From assembly GCA_028284235.1 (NCBI GenBank), contig JANQSC010000012.1, forward strand, positions 109,196-173,195: DNA of 64,000 nucleotides. The letters run 5' to 3'. The notes under the pieces are model-generated. The model was not told the origin of the DNA and searched no databases. It saw only the letters and a list, made by a program, of their open reading frames with translations. Position numbers and translations under genes: made by a program. Below, one piece after another: positions 27,766 through 35,541 of the stretch. This stretch comes from Opitutaceae bacterium. GTDB taxonomy: Bacteria; Verrucomicrobiota; Verrucomicrobiia; Opitutales; Opitutaceae. Numbering within the stretch: the first letter of the stretch is position 1; each line of letters starts with the position of its first letter.

Positions 27766-28656
27766 ATGATACTTGTAGTTGGAGCGACGGGATTGTTGGG
27801 GGGCATGATTGCCAAGCAGCTGCTGGCGAATGGGCAAGCGGTTCGCGTGTTGGTTCGAGAGAATTCACCGTCCGCGGCGCTTGCGGAGCAGGGGATGGCG
27901 ACCTCGGTCGAGTCGCTGGTCGAGGCGGGAGCGCAAACGGTTGTTGGCGATTTGAAGGACCGAGAGTCCTTGGAAAGAGCCTGCGAGGGTATTGAAACGG
28001 TCATTACGACCGCAAACGCGTTCATTCGCGGCGGCGCGGACACCTTCGAAAGTGTTGATCTCGATGGGACGAAGAACTTGATCGATGCGGCGGTTTCCAG
28101 GGGGGCGCGTCACTTGATCTATACCTCTGCGGCGGGGAGCGATCCGGATCATCCGCATCCGCTCTTTCGCGCCAAAGGGCGGTGCGAAGTCCATCTCGAA
28201 AGCAGCGGGCTGGAGTACACCATTCTCCAGCCGGGAGTGTTTATGGAGATTTGGATTGGGGCCATAGTAGGCATTCCCTTGAAATCCGAGCAGCCCGTGA
28301 CGCTCGTCGAGCCGGGCTCGCGGCAGCAGGCGTTTGTATCCATGGCGGATGTGGCCGCCTATGCGGTGGCGTCGGTGGACGATCCGAACGCGCTGAATCA
28401 GAAGATTCTGATCGCGGGTCCTGAATCGTATTCATGGATACAGGCGGTGGAGAATGTGGGACGCGTGATTGGCCGGGAAATCCCGGTGGACTTCATCGCT
28501 CCGGGCGATCCCGTCCCGCTTGTTCCGGAAGCGGTGGGGCCGCTCCTGGCGGCGCTGGAAATGGAAGACAGTTTCATCGAAATGGGCGACACATCGGCGC
28601 GGTATGGAATCGAGCCGACATCCCTGGATACGTTTGCCGCTCGGTTTTTTGGTTAA
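27766..28656 (+). CDS. NmrA-like NAD(P)-binding oxidoreductase (atypical SDR)
   Basis: A cytoplasmic 296-residue protein with an N-terminal Rossmann motif VVGATGLLGGMIAKQL (GxxGxxG) followed by VRVLVREN, which suggests NADP preference. VVGDLKDRESLERA, DLDGTKNLIDAA and HLIYTSAAGSD are standard NmrA/NAD-binding_10 blocks, as is the ESSGLEYTILQPGVFME region. Family members act as redox sensors or reduce quinones and carbonyls; no function can be fixed here. It starts a plus-strand run with the exported metallo-hydrolase 92 bases downstream. Confidence 0.84.
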   Translation: MILVVGATGLLGGMIAKQLLANGQAVRVLVRENSPSAALAEQGMATSVESLVEAGAQTVVGDLKDRESLERACEGIETVITTANAFIRGGADTFESVDLDGTKNLIDAAVSRGARHLIYTSAAGSDPDHPHPLFRAKGRCEVHLESSGLEYTILQPGVFMEIWIGAIVGIPLKSEQPVTLVEPGSRQQAFVSMADVAAYAVASVDDPNALNQKILIAGPESYSWIQAVENVGRVIGREIPVDFIAPGDPVPLVPEAVGPLLAALEMEDSFIEMGDTSARYGIEPTSLDTFAARFFG

Positions 28657-28748
28657 GCCGAAGAGGCCGAAATATCTCGTGTCAGTGATGGCTTGCAGTC
28701 GGTTGATGATTGCCTAGGTTTCGAGGGGAGTACTCGAGTATCCGCCCC

Positions 28749-29786
28749 ATGAATAATCCATCCCTCACGCATCAAACGCGACGCGATATGCTCCGTTCGC
28801 TTGGCCTTGGTTCGGCCGCGATCGGCGTCGGCAGCGTCCTCAGTTCCCCGCGCCTTTCCGCCAACACCGCTCAGACGCCGAGCGGCCCGGTCCGGAATCC
28901 TTACATCTACGCGTTTCACATTGGCGACCTCGAAGCGTGGTCCATCAGCGACGGGTTTATGAAATTCGGCCAAGGGCTGGATCTGATGTATCCAGAAAGC
29001 GAGCGACCGGCGATGAAGGCGGCGCTGGAGGGGATTTACGAGCCGGCCGATTTTCTCCCGCTTTATGTCAACGTGCTGGTGATCCGCAGCGACCGCGAGG
29101 TCATGTTGTTCGACGCGGGTTTTGGTATCTCGGAGCGGGCGGACCGAGGCTGGCTCATGGAGGGTTTGGCGGAGATCGGCATCCAACCGGAAGCGGTCAC
29201 GGCGGCCTTTCTCAGCCACGCCCATGGCGACCATCAAGCCGGCTTTATTGCGCCCGACGGAAAGCCGATGTTTCCCAACGCGGCGATTCATACCACGCCC
29301 GAGGAGTACAACTTCTGGCGTCAGAAGGAACACGATTTTTCCAAGTCGCGCCGCAATCCAAAGGCGATTCCCGGAATGATCCGCAAAGCGCAGGAGCGTT
29401 TCGAAATTCTTGGCGATCGTGTTCAGCAGACGAAGGCGGGCTCGCGGCTATTCGGTGGCACGGTCACGATCGAGAACGGTTTTGGCCATACGCCGGGGCA
29501 TGCGTTGTACCGAATCGAATCGGCGGGCGAGAGTCTTTTCCATATCGTCGACAGCGTGCATCACCACATGCTGATGTTCCGTGATCCGAAGTGGTCCATC
29601 GGATTGGACCACACGCCGAAACTCGCCGTGGAGACGCGTCAGTGCATATTCGCTCAAGCCGCCCAGTCGCGCACCCGCTGCTACGGATTTCATATTCCTT
29701 GGCCGGGAATCGGCCACATCGCGCAACAAGGCTCTGGATACGCCTGGATCCCCGAGCGTCAGTGGTGGCAGTGTAGGTGTAGTTGA
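28749..29786 (+). CDS. Tat-exported metallo-beta-lactamase-fold hydrolase
   Basis: A 345-residue protein from ATG 28749. TRRDMLRSLGLGSAAIGVGSVL is a twin-arginine signal. The zinc motif HAHGDH is at 157-162 (AAFLSHAHGDHQAG), preceded by the LFDAGFG strand; GHTPGHALY and FHIVDSVHHH supply later ligands. The C-terminal FHIPWPGIGHI and SGYAWIP are common to exported MBL proteins of this type, many of them lactonases or aryl-ester hydrolases, but the substrate is unknown. It ends 28 bases before the sulfatase at 29815, so the two are probably co-transcribed. Confidence 0.85.
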   Translation: MNNPSLTHQTRRDMLRSLGLGSAAIGVGSVLSSPRLSANTAQTPSGPVRNPYIYAFHIGDLEAWSISDGFMKFGQGLDLMYPESERPAMKAALEGIYEPADFLPLYVNVLVIRSDREVMLFDAGFGISERADRGWLMEGLAEIGIQPEAVTAAFLSHAHGDHQAGFIAPDGKPMFPNAAIHTTPEEYNFWRQKEHDFSKSRRNPKAIPGMIRKAQERFEILGDRVQQTKAGSRLFGGTVTIENGFGHTPGHALYRIESAGESLFHIVDSVHHHMLMFRDPKWSIGLDHTPKLAVETRQCIFAQAAQSRTRCYGFHIPWPGIGHIAQQGSGYAWIPERQWWQCRCS

Positions 29787-29814
29787 ACAATGAATATATA
29801 GCGGGCTGCCGTCG

Positions 29815-31275
29815 ATGTTATATAGGTATCTGTTTATAGGCGTTTCGCTGCTCGCTCTCCATTCAATTGGCGCTGCGAAAACGTGCAATGTCCTCTTCAT
29901 CGCCTACGACGACTTGCGACCTGATTTAGCGTGCTACGGCGATCCAATCGCCGTCACGCCGAACTTCGATCAGCTCGCCGCCAGCGGAACGCTCTTTAAT
30001 CGCGCCTACTGCCAGCTCGCCGTGTGCGCCCCGTCGCGTCTTTCCCTGCTCACCGGACTCCGACCCGACACCATAAAAGTTTGGGATCTGACCACGCATT
30101 TTCGGGAGACCTTTCCGGATCTCGTCACCTTGCCCCAGTATTTCAAAAACCATGGCTACCACTCGCTGGCTATCGGCAAGATTCTGCACGGCAGTTCGGT
30201 ATCCATGTTCGATCCGCCGTCGTGGACGGAGGAGCCGCTGTACGACAACGGCCGTCCCCACCATTGGCGCTACGCGTCCCCGGAAAACCTGGCGGTCGTC
30301 GCCCACAAGCGGACCGCGACCGAAGGCGAGGATGTTCCGGATAGCGCTTTCGTAGACGGAAAGGTTTGCGACGCGGCGGAAAAAGCCCTCGACCGATTCG
30401 CCCAAAGCGGTGAGCCCTTCTTCCTCTCCGTCGGCTTCCGCAAGCCGCACTTGCCCTTTGTCGCCCCGAAGAAATATTGGGAGCTTTACGACCGGGCGGA
30501 CATTCCGAAGCCGGTCACGAATCGCCATCCCGCCGGGTCTCCCGAATACGCGACGCGTACGTGGAGGGAACTCGAGGGCTACACCGACATGCCGGATGAT
30601 CTGAGCGCGATCACTCATGACCAAATCCAGGAGCTGCGACACGGTTATTATGCATGTATCAGTTATGTGGATGCGTTGCTAGGCCGATTGCTGGATCGGC
30701 TGGAGGCGCTGGATCTCGCGGACAACACGATCATCTGCCTGTGGGGCGATCATGGATTCCATCTCGGCGAGCAAGGTTTGTGGACCAAGGCGAACAACTA
30801 CGAGTTGGCGGCGCGCGTCCCGCTCATTCTCTCCGTTCCTGGCCAGAAGAAGCCGGGAGTGGCGACCGACGCCTTTGTCGAGTTGGTGGATTTGTATCCA
30901 ACAATTGCTGAACTCGCGGGCTTAGCCATCCCGCAAGGATTGGAGGGAATCAGCATGGCGCCCTTGTTGGAGGACCCCGGTCGCCCTTGGAAAACGGCGG
31001 CTTTCAATCAATATCCGCGCGACTACACGAAAATTAAGCACAAGCAGCACGGCGACGTGATGGGCTACGCGGTGAAAACGGATCGCTATCGTTATATCGA
31101 GTGGCAGGACTGGAAGAGTGGCGCGGTTGCCTCCCGGGAGCTTTACGATCACCAAGAGGATCCGCATGAAACGACCAATATCGCTTCGCGAGCCGAGCAA
31201 GAAGGCGTGGTAGCGGAACTACAGCGAGTCCTTCAAGCGGGTTGGCGGGGAGCGCTGCCACCGGCACAACCATGA
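29815..31275 (+). CDS. Secreted type I sulfatase (iduronate-2-sulfatase-like)
   Basis: A 486-residue sulfatase with a signal peptide to about residue 21. D32-D33 lie in FIAYDDLRPDLACYG, Cys71 in CAPSRLSLLTGLRPDT is the formylglycine precursor, and GDHGFHLGEQGLWTKANNYE is the second metal block. VGFRKPHLPFVAPKKYWELY and the TDRYRYIEW C-terminal strand place it with the iduronate-2-sulfatase-like genes at 22 and 13385. It closes the run that begins with the NmrA-like gene. Confidence 0.94.
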   Translation: MLYRYLFIGVSLLALHSIGAAKTCNVLFIAYDDLRPDLACYGDPIAVTPNFDQLAASGTLFNRAYCQLAVCAPSRLSLLTGLRPDTIKVWDLTTHFRETFPDLVTLPQYFKNHGYHSLAIGKILHGSSVSMFDPPSWTEEPLYDNGRPHHWRYASPENLAVVAHKRTATEGEDVPDSAFVDGKVCDAAEKALDRFAQSGEPFFLSVGFRKPHLPFVAPKKYWELYDRADIPKPVTNRHPAGSPEYATRTWRELEGYTDMPDDLSAITHDQIQELRHGYYACISYVDALLGRLLDRLEALDLADNTIICLWGDHGFHLGEQGLWTKANNYELAARVPLILSVPGQKKPGVATDAFVELVDLYPTIAELAGLAIPQGLEGISMAPLLEDPGRPWKTAAFNQYPRDYTKIKHKQHGDVMGYAVKTDRYRYIEWQDWKSGAVASRELYDHQEDPHETTNIASRAEQEGVVAELQRVLQAGWRGALPPAQP

Positions 31276-31291
31276 GATCGGGAGATTTTAT

Positions 31292-31468
31292 TTTTAACAG
31301 TCGCCTGGCGGCGAAATGTCGCTTCGCGCCACCAGGATCCCGTCCCGCTTGGCGGGTCGGGACAAGGATCTATCATTTTAAAATGTTCTCAAGATCCTGT
31401 TCGCGAAGCGATCCTTGTCTCGTCTCGCTCCGCGGGACGAGATTTGATCTCGAAGAGATCACTGTTAA
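31292..31468. repeat. Family G structured repeat, copy 2
   Basis: Begins TTAACAGTCGCCTGGCGGC, the inverted match of the copy at 10861, and ends in a 26-base block exactly reverse-complementary to 10942-10967. Between them are hairpins such as GTCCCGC/GCGGGTCGGGAC and GTCTCGTCTCG/CGGGACGAGA. It lies between two plus-strand sulfatases. Confidence 0.6.
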
Positions 31469-31515
31469 TTGTAAAGCACCGCCACAGGATTACGACTTAA
31501 CTTCAGATAGTTTCT

Positions 31516-32952
31516 ATGAGCCTTATCTATAAACCATTCAATACCCTGTCCTCGCTACTAGTCCTATGGGCCGCTCTCGTGATTGCCCCATCTGTTCCCG
31601 CCGATACGCCGAGACTCAATGTCGTGTTCTTTCTCATCGACGACCTCGGCTGGATGGACGTGGGGGCGAATGGAAGCGACTACTACCAGACACCCAATAT
31701 TGACGCGTTGGCGGCGGAAGGGATGCGCTTTACAAATGGATACGCGGCGTGCACGGTTTGCTCGCCGACGCGGGCGGCTGTGATGTCCGGGAAATACCCG
31801 GCGCGGCTTCTATTGACGCAGTGGCTCCCGTCGGGACGCTGGGACGCAAAGCAACACAAGCTCCGCGAAGCCCGCTACATCTCCAATCTTCCGCTAGAGG
31901 AATTCACCATCGCGGAGGCCCTGCGAGAGGCGGGCTACAAAACCGCGTTCATGGGCAAGTGGCATCTCGGGCCGGAGCCGTATTACTTTCCGGAGCACCA
32001 AGGATTCGACCTCAATGTGGGCGGTCGCGACTACGGAGCTCCAGGAAGCTATTGGTATCCATACGAGGGAAGATGGAAGATTCCGACAACTCCCGATCTG
32101 TATTCAAAAAGGGATACAGTTGTGGAAGGAAAAGAAGGCGACTACCTGATCGACCGCATGGCGGAGGAAGGAGACAAGTATATTCGAGCGAATGCCGACT
32201 CGCCGTTTTTCCTGATGATGTCGCACTACGGCGTGCATTCCCCCTTGCAGGGAAAACCGGACAAAGTGGCGCGCTACGAGAAAGTGCCTGAAGAGCAACG
32301 ACAGGGTGATCCGCGCTACGCGGCTATGGTGGAGAGTATTGACGACAGCGTCGGCCGCATTACGCGAGCGCTCGAGGAGACCGGTGTCGCGGATCGCACG
32401 ATGGTCATCTTTACCAGCGACAACGGCGGATTCGCTCGAGCGACGAGCAACGCCCCATTGCGGGCGAACAAGGGATCCAACTACGAAGGCGGTCTGCGGG
32501 TGCCGGTCATCTTCAAGTGGCCTGGCGCGATTGAGGGCGGTTCCGTATCCGATGTTTTGATGAGCAGTATGGACTACTATCCGACGATTTTGGCGGCGGC
32601 GGGGCTTGAACAGAGGCCCTTGCAACATCGGGACGGCGTGGACTTGACTCCGGTGTTGAAAGGCGAAGGCGGTATCGAGCGCGAGTCGGTCTTTTGGCAC
32701 TACCCGCACTACAATCGGCATCCGCAGAATTTTCCGGCGGGCGTGATCCGGAAAGGGAACTGGAAGCTGATCGAACGACTGGATTCTGGCGAGCTGGAGC
32801 TCTACGATCTCAACGAAGATTTGGGCGAGACGAACAACTTGGCCCAGCGCCGACCCGCCGTTGCTCGACGACTGCTGGCGGAGTTGCGGGCGTGGCGCGA
32901 CAGCGTCGGCGCCGATCCAATGCGGCCCAATCCGGAATACGAGGGGGACTAG
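31516..32952 (+). CDS. Secreted type I sulfatase (arylsulfatase A-like branch)
   Basis: A 478-residue exported sulfatase, signal peptide to about residue 29 (SVPADTP). D42-D43 lie in FLIDDLGWMDVGANG, and Cys82 in CSPTRAAVMSGKYPAR is the formylglycine precursor, with Thr at the position usually Ser. MGKWHLG, SHYGVHSPLQGKPDKVARYE and TSDNGGFARATSNAPLRANKGSNYEGGLRVP are typical of arylsulfatase A-like glycan sulfatases (possibly S1_16). It converges on the three-domain gene at 32981 with 28 bases between the stops. Confidence 0.94.
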   Translation: MSLIYKPFNTLSSLLVLWAALVIAPSVPADTPRLNVVFFLIDDLGWMDVGANGSDYYQTPNIDALAAEGMRFTNGYAACTVCSPTRAAVMSGKYPARLLLTQWLPSGRWDAKQHKLREARYISNLPLEEFTIAEALREAGYKTAFMGKWHLGPEPYYFPEHQGFDLNVGGRDYGAPGSYWYPYEGRWKIPTTPDLYSKRDTVVEGKEGDYLIDRMAEEGDKYIRANADSPFFLMMSHYGVHSPLQGKPDKVARYEKVPEEQRQGDPRYAAMVESIDDSVGRITRALEETGVADRTMVIFTSDNGGFARATSNAPLRANKGSNYEGGLRVPVIFKWPGAIEGGSVSDVLMSSMDYYPTILAAAGLEQRPLQHRDGVDLTPVLKGEGGIERESVFWHYPHYNRHPQNFPAGVIRKGNWKLIERLDSGELELYDLNEDLGETNNLAQRRPAVARRLLAELRAWRDSVGADPMRPNPEYEGD

Positions 32953-32980
32953 CGATCGGTTTGATCTGCGCTCGGGAGTG

Positions 32981-35194
32981 CTACCAACCCGCTTCCGCGG
33001 CGGCTTTGCGAATGCTGTTGGCGACGCGCTCGCCGAGTTCGCGATTTCCTTCGGGCAGGAAGTGCACGTCTTTGCGGGGGAGCAGTTGCTCCATCCGAGG
33101 GCGGACGTACTGGTGTAGATCCTGCACCGCGATGCCTTTGCGGTTCATGATCTCGAAGGCGACTTCATTGTATTTGGCGACGTCCTCCGGATTGCGAAGC
33201 GGGCCGCCGACTCCTTCGGGGAAGGGCGTCGTCGAGACGAACACCAACGCGGCCCCGGTTCCGAGCAGCGTGTCAGTGATGGTTTCGAGGTTGGCTTTGT
33301 AAGTAGCCAGATCCGCTTGCTGCGGGTGGTTGGGGTCGCGGCTGTTTCGACCGGTTTCGGGGTGGACACGCTTCAAGTCGTGGAGGCCGAAGTTGAAGGT
33401 GATGACATCGAAGTCGCCCGCGGCGAGCCAATCGTCGATTTCTGCAACGCCTTTGGTGGTCCCTTCGCAATTCAGGTAGCCGCCGTTGGCGTTTTTCGGG
33501 CGGGTGACGTCCGCTTCGCCGTTGAGCAATCCGGCGACGTATTCCGTGTAGCCCATCGAAATGGAGTCGCCGATGATCAGTACTTCCGGACGCGGTTTGA
33601 AGTTCGTGTCGATTGCGGTCGAGTCGCTTTTCGGCAATCCGGGCGGAACGCGTTGCGTCACGTCTCCAGTCGCCGCCCATTCCGCTCCGCGTAGCAGTGT
33701 AGCGATAAAACCCTTACAGCGAATGGAGTCGTAGTACTTCGCTCCGACGTGGCCCATGACGGAGTGGAAGACCCGGCCTTTTCCGTAGTTGATGGTCATG
33801 AGCACGGGCTCGTGGCGTCCGCTTCCACCGGTCGATTCGTCCTGGAGAGCGGAGGCGAGAATTTCCATGTTTTTCGCGGGTCCTCGGAGGTGGCGGTAGA
33901 GTTCGTCCCGAGCGTGCCGCCAATCCGTCGGCATGCCTTTCATGATGGGGTGCTCGGGAGCGCGGGTGACGACATTGAACTCGACTTGGCGACCGTGCCC
34001 GCCGCCTTTGCCCGCGGAGTAGTCGTGTACGAATTGGTCGAATTTCCAGTAGACATAGGGCCCGTCTTTCTCGTTGCGTCCCTTCCAGCCGCCCAGGCCG
34101 ATCATTTCGTTGTACGCTTTCCATTCGGGGAAGGAATTGTCCGCGGCGTGGAAGACGACGAGACCGCCACCGTTTTTCACGAACGACTCGAGCGCTTTTT
34201 CGGCCGGGCGGGACCAGGAGTCGCCATTGTAGTCGAGGCAGACCAAGTCGTAGTCCGCGAATGGCGGGACGAATCCGGTCATGTTTTGCCCGTTGGAGGG
34301 GCTCACTAGGACGTCGGCTTCGAAGATCGGGCTCTTGTCGAAGATCTGTTCGACGATCACGGAGCTGGTGGGCCAGTGGTGGTTGTTTTGGCCGGTGACG
34401 ATGAGTACCTTCTTTTCGTTGGATTCCCGGACCATTCCGCGATAGCGGATATTTCGAAGGGCAACGGGGCCGTGGTCGCCTTGGATCATGAGGGGGCCGT
34501 AGGCAGCTTCATTTTCAAGCGCGGCCGAACGGGTGGGGCCGAAGAGCTCCACCGACTCGTGGAGCAGTTTCCCGTTGAGGCGCACCTCTTCGAAGCGAGC
34601 GTTTTCGGTTTTGTTTCCTTTGGCGTCGAAGCGCGGGGCGCGAAACTTGATTTTGAACTGCTGCCATTCGCCCGGCGCGCGGGCAGCGTTGACGCGTGGC
34701 GGGTGTCCTTCGAATCCCCATTCCCCTTGGGGCCGAGTCTTGTCCCAGCGATGGTAGATGCCGCCGATGTCGGAGTGTTTGACCGGGTCGGCGCCCCAAC
34801 TGTCCAGGATCTGAATCTCGTAGCGGCTTTGAAAGTAGAGGCCCGAGTTCGATTTGATGGGGACCATGATCTCGCACTCGAGTTCGACGTCCGCGTGTTC
34901 GAAACGGGTGAAGAGTTCGTCTCGTTTCGTTCGCGTTGGCTGGCAGAGGAGGATGCCCTGGCCGGGAGAGCTGTTCATTAGCCGTACGTCGCTGAGATCC
35001 GCTTCGACCGCGCCGACGATCTGCCAGTTTTTGGCGACGCGCTGGAACGCGGACAGGTCCTCGAGCGGAAGCGTCTTGAAGGACTCGGTCTGAGCGATGG
35101 CAGTCGCGGCGAAGCTGCAGAGAATGGCCGAGAGGGCCGTCGCGTGTGATCGAGCGCGTTGGTTCGTGGCGTTTTGGAAAAATCGTAATGGCAT
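32981..35194 (-). CDS. Secreted DUF1080-ThuA-SGNH three-domain fusion
   Basis: A 737-residue exported protein (signal peptide near residues 18-35, ending TAIAQ). Residues about 40-260 match the DUF1080 beta-sandwich (LECEIMVPIKSNSGLYFQSRYEIQILDSWG, IYHRWDK, GEWQQFKIKF, MIQGDHGPVALRNIRY). About 265-520 is a ThuA-like domain (VLIVTGQNNHHWP, VKNGGGLVVFHAADNSF, YGKGRVFHSVMGH). About 535-737 is an SGNH hydrolase (VLIIGDSISMGYTEY with catalytic Ser, FNFGLHDLKRV, DVHFLPEGN). All three are linked to carbohydrate handling: DUF1080 includes 3-keto-disaccharide hydrolases and SGNH includes acetylesterases. The combination suggests a multifunctional glycan enzyme; the activity is not known. Confidence 0.85.
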   Translation of the reverse strand: MPLRFFQNATNQRARSHATALSAILCSFAATAIAQTESFKTLPLEDLSAFQRVAKNWQIVGAVEADLSDVRLMNSSPGQGILLCQPTRTKRDELFTRFEHADVELECEIMVPIKSNSGLYFQSRYEIQILDSWGADPVKHSDIGGIYHRWDKTRPQGEWGFEGHPPRVNAARAPGEWQQFKIKFRAPRFDAKGNKTENARFEEVRLNGKLLHESVELFGPTRSAALENEAAYGPLMIQGDHGPVALRNIRYRGMVRESNEKKVLIVTGQNNHHWPTSSVIVEQIFDKSPIFEADVLVSPSNGQNMTGFVPPFADYDLVCLDYNGDSWSRPAEKALESFVKNGGGLVVFHAADNSFPEWKAYNEMIGLGGWKGRNEKDGPYVYWKFDQFVHDYSAGKGGGHGRQVEFNVVTRAPEHPIMKGMPTDWRHARDELYRHLRGPAKNMEILASALQDESTGGSGRHEPVLMTINYGKGRVFHSVMGHVGAKYYDSIRCKGFIATLLRGAEWAATGDVTQRVPPGLPKSDSTAIDTNFKPRPEVLIIGDSISMGYTEYVAGLLNGEADVTRPKNANGGYLNCEGTTKGVAEIDDWLAAGDFDVITFNFGLHDLKRVHPETGRNSRDPNHPQQADLATYKANLETITDTLLGTGAALVFVSTTPFPEGVGGPLRNPEDVAKYNEVAFEIMNRKGIAVQDLHQYVRPRMEQLLPRKDVHFLPEGNRELGERVANSIRKAAAEAGW

Positions 35195-35541
35195 GTTAAC
35201 TACGTCGAGTGTCTTTGCTGGAAGGAGCTGAGAATGTCGTGGGAATCAGGAGTACGCGTCCCATTTCTCGAATCATACACGATTTGGACTTCGAAGGGTA
35301 CCCCGTGGGGCTCAAAAACTAGCTCTAACGTCTCAATGAGCCGCGGTGGGCGTTTCTTTGTGTCGCTAGGGTCCGATGAATCGTGAATTAGCCGGTCGGG
35401 TTGACGTCTCGAATTCACGCGACGGAGTTCTGTCGTCCCCCGGATTTACGGGGTTTGGAGAGCGTTTTTACACGCTCCATCTAACGCAAGAATATTGCAA
35501 TTAGGCTTGCTCTTAATGAAAGCCCTTTGCAATAAGACGGA

